64,000 nucleotides of DNA from Phalacrocorax aristotelis (Eukaryota > Chordata > Aves > Suliformes > Phalacrocoracidae), in the NCBI RefSeq assembly GCF_949628215.1, contig NC_134283.1, positions 11,593,638-11,657,637 of the forward strand, given 5' to 3'. Under the pieces are notes generated by a model, which ran no database searches, had not been told where the DNA came from, and saw only the letters and a list, made by a program, of their open reading frames with translations. The position numbers and the translations under genes are program-made. Positions 11,148 through 21,900 of the stretch are shown in pieces. Position 1 is the stretch's first letter; each line of letters begins with the position of its first letter.

Positions 11148-14100
11148 CTGCAAAGGGAAGGCAAAAAAGAACAGTTTATCTTAAATGTAGCAGTGTGCTA
11201 CCTTTCTTTCCAGTGTGATCACAGATCTAATCAGATCATTTTTGCATCTGCCTGATCACATATTCAGCTAACAAATTATTGCCACCACTGTAATTAAGTG
11301 TATTTGCATCATTTTCTTCAAAGTACCAGAGGGGAAGAGAAAGATGCTTATTAGCAATAAGAAATCAAGAAAAAAATTTTTCAAGGTGTCAGCCTCAAGG
11401 GGCATAAAACAAACTGCAAAATTCTAATTAAAGGTCGCGGGCTTATGTGTTAGATGTGAAATATCCCCTGACAAACGAATAACCAATTTGTGAATTGGGA
11501 TTCAGGGGTTTTTGCAAGTTTGTCTCAGTAACGAGACACCTCTAAATTAGTGACTTCCTTAGTACCTAAGGCATTTAGTTTATACACGTAGTAAATTTCA
11601 CATCAAACTAAGATCAATTTTCTGGTTTATTTTCAATAATTGTGAAATAAATGGATAATTTTCAGTTAAGCCTTAATATCAGACATACAGAACTAATAAG
11701 CTTTCAAACTGAAAGCAATTAATACCTGGAAGCAGCAAAACCAGGATGATATATAAACTGACCCACGCTCTCATGACAAGACACATTAGAAACTACTGTA
11801 CAATCTGGCATGTGAAATTACAAATTCAACAATCCACCTAATGTTATTGCCCTCAAAATATCTGAAAATTTGTGAAATTTCTGAACTGAATCAAAAAATC
11901 TTCCGCTGACGTACAAAGCAAAATATACTGAAATGTCTTAAAAATCAACGTGATAATCATAGCAACAGAAAACTCCTCAATCCTCTTCTGTAAGAAAAGC
12001 ACAGCTTATTCTGCATGAAATGTGTGTCTCAAAGGTGATTTCAGTTAAATCGGTATAGACAGCATACATGTCAAACGGAAAGAAAACCTTTTATAAAAGT
12101 TTAAGAAAATGTCCATCCAGTCTCCCCATTATGGGTAAAGCAACATATGCAAAACATTACAGTTGAAGACATTTCTGAATATAATCTAATTTTCTTGGTA
12201 TTTTGTTCTGCAAGCATGCTACCAAGCATCCAGGCTCTTCCTGACATCTGACAAGCACTTTACATGCAGCACTGCAAAGTGAATTCCCATTTCTCCCACA
12301 TTACTTTGACAATGTTTCTTAGAAATCTAAAGCTGGTTCTCGCCTTTCTCTTAGCAGTATTTTGCACAAGATGCCTGGCTATGCCACTCGATGAACATAC
12401 AATTAGGAGCATTCTTTGTGAAAAGAAAAAAAAATCTGAGCTATATAGAAAGGGATTGAAAAATCTTAATATTCATCTGGACAGCTTCACAAAGTCATCA
12501 CATCATCTCCATTTACTGTATTTCATCTTGGTTAGCTCCTAAGAATTTCCTGCATCTACAGCACAGAAGTACATCACCCCATTATGAATCCACATCCTTT
12601 TCTCTTCAGAGGCTGGACGGACATCTGCACTGAACACGAAGCAAATACCAACTCTGTCCTAGGACTTCTGTGTCAGCCGATGCAAAATTGGGCATTAACA
12701 TTTTTACTACAGCACCACCTTCAAGGAAAGTGACTGAATCCTTTCATGACTGAAGATGTTGCTTTCTTGTTTCCCACAAGAGCCTGTTGCGGGCAATCTT
12801 CAGTAAATATGTCATATAGCACAAATAAAAGAACTTTTAAAAACAACTTAGTATGTAAGTAACTACAGTATTTTAGCGACATGTTTACTAATCTGTGGAT
12901 GCCTCATCTCTCTGCCAACACAGACAAAGGGTTTTTTTTCTTCTTACCAAAGAGCACTGTAAACTCATGTTCACTCTCTACTCCTTCACTTAAATGAAAG
13001 GGTCAGAGGATCCAGGCTGAATGTCAACCCTGTCTTTGTTCAGACCCCAACTATTATCACTAATGATAAAGGTACAGACCTCACGCGGTACAGAGCTGCC
13101 TTAGAAATAAATCTCAAGCAGTTTCACAAAACAAGTGCCTAATTAGGGCTCATCTGCACCCCTTGTTACAATTTCCAAATGAAATCAAAGGACTTCCAAT
13201 CCTCTGTAAACGCATCTTACATTTAACCATTTGTCTTGAAATCCAGACTTCCATTTTAAAATATGCACAGATAGCTAAAGATCAAGTGATCTGAATCTAT
13301 TTGTGCATATTTAAACACTGCTGCTATCTTAAGATTTTGTTTAATGTTAGTATACCAGTAAACTCCTTGATCTGTAGAATCTGAGATTCTCAGTGAGGCC
13401 ATACTCACACAGTAGATATTTAATTTATACTATTCACTGGAGGGACCTTTTGAACAATCCGCTGCTTTTGGCATCTCTCAGCTAGAGCATGTGTTGAAAA
13501 AACCACTTAATTATAGAAAATCACTGGAATGCTAAAATAGTTCTCGAACTTTTATGGCTTTTCATACTTATTGAGGGTCCCACTGGCTTTTGGGGGGAGG
13601 GGAGGAGAAGCAGAATTAAAACAGAGGCTTCTCCCCTGGTTGGAGAGGATTTGTATTTAAAAAAATGAATCCTACGTTTTATTAAAGTTGTAGAATTCAG
13701 TCATTTTCATATGAGCGAATTATCAAGGTGTATAATTGTTAAGTGCTACATAAAGGGCACTGAAACATTCCTATTGCTCAAAAAAAATAAATACCCCCTA
13801 TTTCTTAAGGTACCGTAACCCTCTTTCTAATGACTCCTTCCTCTTCTTAATGTAAAAACCAGCTAAAATTCATCACACTGAGTAATGTACTTATTTTATG
13901 CACAAAGCAAAAACCTAAATGTATTTATCTGGTGAAAGTCTTTATGCACATATTTTCTAATACTGATGTGAAAATTAAAACCTTAAGGGTAAATATCATA
14001 GAAACACTAACAAACTTCATTTATTAAACCATGTAAAATAATCCTTGCTCTTTAGTTGCCTACACCAGGCTATAGCATCCCAACTAGTGGCACAGGCAAT

Positions 14101-15480
14101 AACCCTGCTCTAATAAGTAACACAGGAACCTGCTGAAGGCAAAATCAATAGAGCCCGATTCCCAAATTATCTGAATATTTAGTTTTTCAAACATTACATA
14201 CCAAGATATTTCAGAGCCAGCTTATCTTTTTCTGCCTTTCTAAGCTAACTGCATAAGTGCTGCTTGTAAAAACTATTTGCCCATGCAAAGTGAAATAATC
14301 ACAATGCCATGCTCATTTACACACAAAATGATTTTGTGTCCCATTGTGCTCACAGTTGTTCAGCTCTCTAGGGGTGATTAAACTAGCTATGCTGCTACAG
14401 CTTGAGATGATTTCACTGAATCGTTTCTCCATGAAGTTGCTTCTTTGCTAAGCTGTTATTTTAACCATAAAAGGTAAACAGAAGGCAGTTGTAAGAGCTC
14501 CATTCAGCTCCGTGCCCAGGGCTATAACCCTAGGGCAGAGAATGCTGAAAGACTGCAGAATTTTCCAGGGTGTTGCCTTTCTTGCTCTAAAGCCTTCAGG
14601 AATACTGTTCATTTAATACACACTCTAGATGATACATTTCAGATCCTACTAAAAGAAAGACTTCAAAAGTGTAAGAACTTTTGGGCGGATGAAGCTTTCC
14701 CACCTCTGCACATAGCTCGGGGCCATGGTAACCAATACTGCTGTTGATGCTGGGGAAATACAGTAGAAATAAACTGCACGGAGCAGAGCAGACAGATAGG
14801 GACAAGGGAGGTGAAAGGTTGCAGGAAAGAAACCGGCAGCAGTCTGGAAGGGATAACAAGAAAAAAAAGGGGAAAGAATGAAAAAGGAGGCGGCTCTGAA
14901 GGAGGGACAAATTTAAATCAAGGAGCAGGCACTAAAAAGCCTACAGATGGGAAGCAAGACTAATTAAGGATGTAAAAGCGCTTTGTTGCTAAAGTTTATT
15001 GTTGCCAGGATAAAAATTAATTGAAACTAATGCTGTTATTCACTCGTGCAGTTTAATTCCTTCATGCGCATTTAAGACGCGGAATGAGAACGGCAGGTTT
15101 AAGGACCTGCCAGGCAGCGGCTCCCTCCGGGGCGCGGGGGCGAGGGCGGGCCGGGGCCGCAGCCCGGCCGCCCGGTCCCGCCGGCGGCAGGACCCCCGCC
15201 TCGGCGGGGACTGGAGCAGCGCCGCAGCTGCTCCCCTCATTGCATTCCCGGGGAAGCTCCTCTCCGTCCCCAGAGACCCTTCTTTCTTCACCAGCGGATC
15301 GGCGGGAGCGCTCGGGGGGAATCACCCCAGCAGCCCCGGCCGCGCCGCCCGCAGCACGGCGGGGCCGTGCCCGGCCGCAGGACTTGCCCCGCCGCCCCCG
15401 GGACTCCGTGGCACCGCCTGCGCGTCCCCAGCCCGCGTTCGGCGCAGCCGGAGGGGCTCAACTCCAGACTTGGCAATTAC

Positions 15481-15540
15481 CTTTGTCTCTATAAACAGGG
15501 ACGGCGACCGCTCGGGTCAGCCTCCAGAGCCAGTGGGAGA
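15481..15540 (-). other. KCTD15: Possible alternative KCTD15 first exon (donor at 15,481)
   Basis: On the minus strand the sequence ATAGAGACAAAG|GTAATTGCC gives a usable donor, with the exon ending at 15,481, inside a CpG patch and upstream of the KCTD15 acceptor at 11,148. It is weaker than the donor at 17,024. The 5' boundary of such an exon is not visible; the interval given is only the part next to the donor. It could equally be an internal non-coding exon, because TTTATAG just upstream resembles an acceptor, or it may be unused. Confidence 0.25.
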
Positions 15541-15753
15541 CCACTGCTCACGCCGTGAGCCGAGCCTAAAGACAAAGCGGGGACGGGGGGGGGCTGCAGA
15601 CCTCGGGCCCCGTGGCTCCGAAATTAAAAACTCCGTAAACATTTGCACACACCTCCACGCTGCTTCACTGAACACTGGACCAAGTGACAGAGGAGATCGT
15701 GCCCAAAACTTTTAGCGGGGAGGGGGGGGAGCTCTCTCTGGAGCTCTGGTACC

Positions 15754-15823
15754 AAAAAAAAAAAAAAAAAAAAAAAAAAGAAGAAGAAGAAAAAAAAGCT
15801 TTCTCCTTAACCCCCCCCCCCCC
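15754..15823. repeat. A26 run, purine stretch and C13 run
   Basis: A pure run of 26 A at 15,754-15,779 is followed by GAAGAAGAAGA, seven A, then a run of 13 C at 15,811-15,823 and CCCCC after one G. These low-complexity runs sit inside the CpG-rich KCTD15 5' region. They are expected to be length-variable and prone to sequencing error. Confidence 0.95.
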
Positions 15824-15998
15824 GCCCCCGCAACCCGCCTATCTCCGGCAGTCTCCAGTCTATTTAGTGCAAGTTTCACGTCATCCAAATGCCTTTCCCT
15901 ACTGATGGTCAGGGAAATCACCAGCAAGCAACGCACCCGGTCACTCAACTTCTGCCTTTTTCTTTTGAACACACACTGTGTGCCCAAAGGTAAAATTC

Positions 15999-16017
15999 AA
16001 AAAAAAAAAAAAAAAAA
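15999..16017. repeat. A19 homopolymer
   Basis: Nineteen consecutive A inside the KCTD15 5' region. A further A12 run follows at about 16,086. No 3'-end signals or target-site duplication are obvious beside them, so I treat them as simple repeats. Confidence 0.9.
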
Positions 16018-16610
16018 GACACAACATGGCGTCCTTTACTTATTCCCACATAACAAGAAAGGAGATGTCTTAGATGAATGCAAGGAAAAAAAAAAAAAGC
16101 CAACCCCGAATCCCTGATCCTGTACATTTTCCGCGCAGCCAATGGTGGTGAGCATTAGCCAGGCTAATGTATTAATTTTGCAGAAGTGTGCCACATCGCA
16201 TGCAGGAGCAGAAATGCAAACTATAGCCTAGAGTGGTTTGAAGTCTACCCCAAACCAAGCCTTCCACTCTCACTGGCGCCAGAGTTTCATTCACAGCCCG
16301 CCCGTGTTTTCCATACGCGGCGCTCCCTATTGTCGCCCGCCTTCCCTTTGTGCCGAGCCGCCCCGCCGCCAGCCCCCGCGCCCCGGCCCGCGCACCCCGC
16401 GCCGCGGCACCCCGCCCGCCCGACCCCCGCGGCGCGGCGCGGCGCGGCCGCGGCTCCGCGTGTACCATGCGAGAGCGCGGAGCGAACCGCGCTGCCTCCG
16501 CCGCGCTGGGGCTTGGCCGTCTTCAGAGCCGGGGCCGGGGCGGCAGCGCGGGCACCCCGGGCCGCGGGGCTCCGCCGGCGCTGCCCATGCTGGAGCGGAG
16601 CAAAACAAAA

Positions 16611-16664
16611 CATACACACGCACGCACGCACACACTCACACACGCGCGCACACACACAGGCACA
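16611..16664. repeat. CA-rich microsatellite with CG interruptions
   Basis: An imperfect (CA)n tract with CACG, CGCG and CTCA interruptions, in the CpG-rich block just downstream of the candidate first-exon donor on the minus strand, hence intronic if that donor is used. Confidence 0.9.
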
Positions 16665-16782
16665 CGCAGCGCTATCAAAGCGGGGAGGCTGCAAACGGGT
16701 CCTGTAGCTTTAAAAAAACACCCCTCCGCCGTTTCTCCTCCGGAGCCAAGAGCCGAGTTAGTTTCAAGAAGAGGCACTTTCC

Positions 16783-16805
16783 AAAAAAAAAAAAAAAAAA
16801 AAAAA
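16783..16805. repeat. A23 homopolymer
   Basis: A 23-A run followed by A-rich sequence (ACACCAACCCAC then A7, A8) and a G10 run near 16,843. It is a simple repeat in the CpG-rich 5' region of KCTD15. Confidence 0.95.
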
Positions 16806-17023
16806 CACCAACCCACAAAAAAACACCAGAAAAAAAAAGAAGGGGGGGGGAAGAGCGCGAGAGAAGGCGCGAGCGTGCCGCGCGGCGCGGTGCAGCGCGA
16901 TGCAATGCGATGCGATGCAAAGCACGGCACAGCAGAGCAGAGCACGGCGCGGCGCGCACGGCGCGCTCCGACCCCGGCCCCGGCCCGGGCAGCCGCGGGA
17001 GCCGCCGCCGCCGCCGTCCTTAC

Positions 17024-17160
17024 CTTGAGCTCAGAAGAGGTCTGCGAGCCCTGCTTTGGCTTTGGGCTCTGTGTGGTTTGTGTGTGGATGGGCTCGGCTT
17101 TTTGCTTTTATTACTATCTTTGCTCCGCAGATCCTGCTGTGATTATTATTATTTTTAAGG
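17024..17160 (-). other. KCTD15: 3' part of a probable non-coding first exon of KCTD15
   Basis: On the minus strand, TCTGAGCTCAAG|GTAAGGAC is a near-ideal splice donor; the last exon base is 17,024 and the intron begins at 17,023. It lies in the CpG-rich region 5.9 kb upstream of the start-codon exon acceptor, so it is the best candidate for the end of the main 5' UTR exon. The 5' end is not resolved. A TATA-like TATATTATTTTATT on the minus strand near 17,505-17,520 would put a start site near 17,480 and make the exon about 450 nt, containing a (CA)14 tract. The interval given is only the part next to the donor. I see no coding frame in it that would join the start-codon exon. Confidence 0.6.
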
Positions 17161-17212
17161 CTTCTCTCTCCCCTCTCTCCCCCTCTTGTTTTTGCTGCTT
17201 CTTTTTGTATTT

Positions 17213-17216
<4 letters not shown>

Positions 17217-17244
<28 letters not shown>
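17217..17244. repeat. (TG)14 microsatellite
   Basis: Fourteen uninterrupted TG units, followed by a G8 run after one A. It reads as (CA)14 on the KCTD15 strand and would lie in the 5' UTR or core promoter if the first exon extends this far. Confidence 0.95.
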
Positions 17245-17247
<3 letters not shown>

Positions 17248-17492
17248 GGGGGGGAAGCCTTTAAATGAAACTGCCGAGGCTGTTATGAGAAGAAAGGCAA
17301 TAATCCCGTCTCTAAATAACAGAGGGAAGGGAGAAGGAGGAAAAAAAGCGAATTCTTGCTCAGGGCTTTGCAAACGCCTGCAGGGCAGAGGATTAGGCTA
17401 CAATTAGCTCAGCCCTTTGCTCTCGCCCTAGCTAATTTTGCGATGAAAATTGGATATTTTCCCCTCCTTTTGGTGAAGGTCTCCGGATTTAT

Positions 17493-17506
17493 CCCCCCCC
17501 CCCCCC
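17493..17506. repeat. C14 homopolymer
   Basis: Fourteen consecutive C (G on the KCTD15 strand), directly downstream of the TATA-like minus-strand motif. Long G runs of this kind can form quadruplexes and are often misread by sequencers. Confidence 0.9.
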
Positions 17507-18066
17507 GAATAAAATAATATACAACCCTTGAAAATGAAATAAGGCTGGGAAGGCGGCTGGCGCCCCAGCCCGCGCCCCCGGCGCCGCCGCCCGCAGAGCC
17601 CCTCCGCGCGGGGCGGCGCGGTCCGGGCGGGAGCCCCGCGGAACCCCGCGCAGCCCGGCCCGGCCGGGGGATAACGGTTCGGTGTTGGGGAGGATCAGGC
17701 CACTGTCACGTCCTTCAACACACTTACTGAAAAGAAGGAGGAAAAAGAGGGGGGGGGGAAGGGGGGGGGAAAGCTGATTTTAATCATTGTCATTTGGTCT
17801 GATGTAATATTTCCCCAGGCATTTTCAACTAGGCATAAATTTTCAGCTCCCAAATAAGTAACACAGGGCACGTTTCTCACATCTCTTGACTCCTCTGTTA
17901 GAATTAGGGTAGCACCCACTCTGCACTTGTTGATAAACTAGATCAAGTTCAAAAATAAATAATAAAAAAAATAGCCCCGGCCCCCCTCCTCCCCCGCAGC
18001 ACCCAGCGCCGCCAGGGTGCGGACGGGGGGTCTCGGAGGCGGGGGTGGGGGGGCTGCAATTATTCC

Positions 18067-18090
18067 CATCCATCCATCCATCCATCCATC
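18067..18090. repeat. (CATC)6 microsatellite
   Basis: Six perfect CATC units followed by CGTC, between two CpG-rich patches upstream of the candidate KCTD15 first exon. Confidence 0.95.
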
Positions 18091-18119
18091 CGTCCTGCCT
18101 CCCCCTCCCTTTCACCCTT

Positions 18120-18250
18120 TGCTAATGTCTCGCATTGTAAACGCCAAATTTCCTGTAGGCCATTAAAACCAAATGACGTCTATCGACATGCATTGTGCTA
18201 TTGCGGAGCGCCCTGGCAGCCCGCCCCCGGCCAAAAGCGCCATTTCAATT
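18120..18250. promoter_or_regulatory. AT-rich block with CRE-like site, possible conserved element
   Basis: Between CpG patches there is a non-repetitive block containing GCCATTAAAACC (homeodomain-type TAAT/TTAA core), TGACGTCT at 18,174-18,181 (seven of eight bases of the CRE palindrome TGACGTCA), and GCGCCATTT at 18,237-18,245, a YY1-type site on the minus strand. The block lies about 1.1 kb upstream of the candidate KCTD15 first-exon donor. Sites are read by eye; conservation is inferred, not shown. Confidence 0.35.
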
Positions 18251-18938
18251 AGAGCGCGCGGCGCGATGGCGCGGGGCTCCGCGGGCGGCTCCGCGGGCGC
18301 GCACCGCGCCGGGCCCGCGCCACGGGGGGGGGAAGGGAGGAGGAGGACCCACACACCCACGCAAAAAATAGAAAAAAAAAAAAAAGCCCTCCCTCAACTT
18401 TCAGCCAAAGATGCGGGTCTGCCGATGCCTGCGCGTTTTTGCCAGCCCCCGCGGGGCATGCGCGCCTCGCGCCGCGCTGCTCCCCGCGGAAGAAGTTCGG
18501 CCGCGGCTGCGGGTTCGCTCCGCGCCCCGGCGGGTGGGCGGGCGTGGCCCCGGCGCTTGGCCGCCGGCTGCACCCCGCGGTTCGGGGGGGGACAGGCGGA
18601 CGGATGGACGGACCCGCTGCCTACCGCGCCCGCGGAGGGGCGCTGGCGCCCCGCGGGCAGCGGCGACTCGTCGGGCTGCAGCGCCTACTAGCCGCCGAGC
18701 GCGGCCGCGCAGAGCAGTTATGCAACGCTGCGCGGCTGCCGGAAAGGTCAGGCCGCGCTCCCCTCCTCCCTCCGCGGCCGCGCTTCCTCCGCGGGGTCCG
18801 CCATGGGGCCGGGGCCGCCCCGCCCGCCCGCCCGCCGGGAGGAAGGCAGGCAGGACCCCCGAAAATTGAGGGACTGGTGTTTTTTTTTTAAAGTTCTCCG
18901 TGGCAGGAATAAACAGAAACTTTTCTCCTAAGGGTAGC

Positions 18939-18958
18939 TTTTTTTTTTTTTTTTTTTT
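18939..18958. repeat. T20 homopolymer
   Basis: Twenty consecutive T at the outer edge of the CpG-rich region (an A20 run on the KCTD15 strand). Together with A26, A19 and A23 it makes four homopolymers of 19 or more within 3.2 kb. Confidence 0.95.
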
Positions 18959-18959
18959 A

Positions 18960-21900
18960 GAGTACAAACTACAGGAGAAGAGGGAAATTTTCTCATTAAA
19001 GTTACATCCCTGCAGTTAGTTCAATTACTTGATATATGCAGAAGATGTTGTAAATTTAAAGATTTAAATAGCTTACAAAGATGCCGGAGGCTCCATCAGT
19101 TAATTTCCTTAATTTATGGATTTTTAGCTGAGCTTCTGAAATGAAAAGGAGAATGAGAACTAGGTCAGCAGAGAGATTTGCATCCAGAACAGACTAAAAT
19201 TTGTTTTCCTTGACCATCCCATCAGCCCAGGTGTGATCCTTCGCGGGGGTCACCGTCCAACCTCTGACCTCGGAGCTGGGACACCCTGCCTCTGAGACCG
19301 TGGCACAAAAGGGTGGACTTCATTCTAAAATAACCTCCGAACGCAAGCGTGTCCCCAGACAGCTGCCTCACCTGATCGCTGGACAAGGCTGTAGCCTAAG
19401 CAGCCTCATTTCCCCAGCACTCTGGTCAACAAGTGGATACAGGGAGGATGAGCTCCACTGAGACTCAGTGACCTGTCATGCAGCACGAGTTTCACGGAGC
19501 TTTTCTGTAGGGGTGCAGGCGGACTATTTAGGATGACTTGGCATCATAATTTTTACTTCCTCTGTGAATTACTAACTGGTAAATGAAAAATAAATATGAG
19601 AATCTCGAACAGCACTCAGAGCATAGTAAAAATAGGATGCTTCTGCACTGAGGCACAGTGAAGAGGAAAGAGAAGATCTAAAACTACTGCACTGAACAAA
19701 AAGTAGAAATTGTTTTCTGGCTTATCCCAACACATCTGCGACAGGTACCATTTAATTGTGCTGCATGGAAATGGAATGCATGGCTAATAAAGATTTGCTT
19801 TGTTTGTTTATTTGTAGATCAAAGCAAAGACACAGTAGCACTTGGGATGAAAAGGCATGCGCATGGTACGTAACTTGTGTGGGATTGTTTTTAGGGTATC
19901 TGAGAAAAGGACAATGTACTTGAGAGCTTTGAGTTTTTTCTTGCCTGTATTAATGTTGAGGGTAATAAAGGTACGCGTTACAGCTCTGTATGCACCTACT
20001 CATTTCTTTCTTCTCACTCAAGTGTACGAATGCCTTTCTGTTGTTGTGTTTCAATATGTATGAATATATACATATGAATTAATACTTAAAAGATTGATAT
20101 AAACTAAACAGTTTTAGGAAGCAACATTGCAATATGATTAGTATTGGTGTTCATGATTTAACATTTCTTTTCCCACTAGATGAAGTTTCTAAGATTTGCA
20201 AGGTACGTGTCAAGGACGGGTATATAAATGGATTTTTATTTATTCACAACTCCAAGACTAATTGCTTCTCTTTGCCTGAAGGCCAAGAGATTGGTTTTAA
20301 TATGACACTTCAAAAGTATTCATAGAACTACAGAGATACTAAGTGTCATTGTTTGAGAGAAATCTCGCTATGCTACTTGTGACCCTGAAAATAAAATCTT
20401 CCACTGTATTTTGAATCCTAATGTTGTTTTTCAGAGTTTCACTTAAAGCTCAACTATTAAGAAGTGTACAAAGGAAAATATTAAATAGTATGTAGTTAAC
20501 AAAAAAGAAAAAACGCTGTTAGAACTGAATATAACTTATTTTCTCAACAGCTCTATTACCCTCCCTATAAAGCAATACAAAATTTAGAGCAGAAGATTCC
20601 TGAGCTCAGTTGCAGGATATTCTAATTAAAAGTGAGAAGTTATAACTTATCATAGGTGTTTTAAAGGTTGGCTTGGCCAAATGCCAAGCATGTGTTTAAT
20701 ACTTCACAATAAATACTGTGATTTTTTTTCTTACCACCAGTTCTCTGTATTCTGTGCAGATGCTTAAAAATGGAATTGGACAGAACCTTTCTGTAACCTG
20801 CTTTTTATCTAATTACTCCACAGTTCGCTTCCATTTTTTCAATAAACAGGTAAAAAAAAAATATATTGACACTCTTAAGACAGCATGAAAGAGAAGCCCG
20901 TAAAGAACCCCAGTTCATTTTTCTCCATTTTTTTGTGTTTTCCAAAAAATAACAAATTGTGTATATTTTACAGGACAGAAAAATTACTAGATTGTGAAAA
21001 GATGCAGATTTGAAGGAGTATAAATTTCCTATCAAAAAGATGTTCCAAATATATTTTGAAATTATTGGATTTGAAATTCATTGACTGTGTGAAAGAAAGT
21101 ATAAAGAATTGAAAAATAACATTGAACTCTTCTACACAGTCCTATATGAATTACAGTAACAGCAACTTCCAGTCAGTGGTGTTCTTGAAGGCCCTTGTAT
21201 GAATTTATGCTAGTAGGCCTCATCCTGTCTTAGTCCTTACTCTTTTCTGTATATTACGTGTCTTATCTTGAGGTTTGAGCCTGACTCCATGATTTCTTGT
21301 ATTACATATCTTAACCTGAGGCTTGATCCTGGCTTCCTGGTGATGATATCGATATTCCTACTGACTACAAAAAGTGCAGGGAGAAATCCACGGACTGCCT
21401 GACCCTCCTCTCTAAAACACACCATGCTCTACAGGGCATTTTAAGATAAAGCTGTAAATAAGACAGAAAATGGATCATTTCATGAAATGTTTAAAGCAGA
21501 TAAATGAGAGTTAGGGGTTTGTTCCTTTAAAACGAAGGAATCGATGTCCAGATGTAGATTAATACTCTTCCCAGTAGTAAGACTACAGTTAAGACACCAC
21601 TGTAGTCTAGATGGACTTTCATTTGGGGAGAGAAGATGTGAGTAAGAAACTGGCGCTTCGAAAGTAGTTGGGCTCCAGTGCACCTCCAGTTAGCAAAGCC
21701 TACATGACTTTGTTGCCTTCAGTGAGGTTTCATGGATGTGACTGAGTTTAGCCCTGTCTCCTAGACCACAGAGGCACCGGGGAGGAACACATCGGAATGC
21801 AGAGAGTAGGCAGCCATGGATCCTATGACTAGCACCATCGTTTCCATCTCTGAAAATGAGATAGAAGCAGAAGGTGTGGAAGGCTGATGTTACAAATGTG

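Larger units (their letters stand above)
11148..17023 (-). other. KCTD15: KCTD15 intron between the 5' region and the start-codon exon
   Basis: If the donor at 17,024 is used with the acceptor at 11,148, this interval is a 5.9-kb intron. From 11.2 to 14.9 kb it is AT-rich with no recognisable exon. I looked for a reverse complement of the human alternative N-terminus (starting MPHRKERPS) and did not see it. The segment 14,950-15,080 is a compact AT-rich block just before the CpG island, with TTTATTGTTGCC and TTAATT motifs, and could be regulatory. From 15.1 kb the sequence becomes CpG-rich and belongs to the promoter region described separately. Confidence 0.6.
15085..18860 (-). promoter_or_regulatory. 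KCTD15: CpG-rich 5' region and probable promoter of KCTD15
   Basis: Several CpG-dense patches (about 15,085-15,640, 16,280-17,030, 17,550-17,680, 18,200-18,350 and 18,400-18,860) alternate with AT-rich blocks. The sequence lies 4-7.7 kb upstream of the KCTD15 start-codon exon on the same strand and contains a strong minus-strand splice donor at 17,024. That combination marks the KCTD15 5' region. Candidate sites include an NRF1-like GGCATGCGCGC near 18,455, a YY1-like AAATGGCGC (minus strand) at 18,237-18,245, and a CCAAT box at about 16,138. Transcription start sites cannot be fixed from sequence, and more than one is likely. The long reading frames here, up to about 300 codons on both strands, are GC-driven artefacts rich in Arg, Ala, Gly and Pro. 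Confidence 0.75.

Noticed and set aside
16238..17264. Open frames of about 300 codons on the plus strand in the KCTD15 5' region
   Set aside because: They overlap in several frames and both strands, consist of Arg/Ala/Pro/Gly and homopolymer-coded residues (poly-Lys, His-Thr repeats) and match no family. They result from stop-poor GC-rich sequence.
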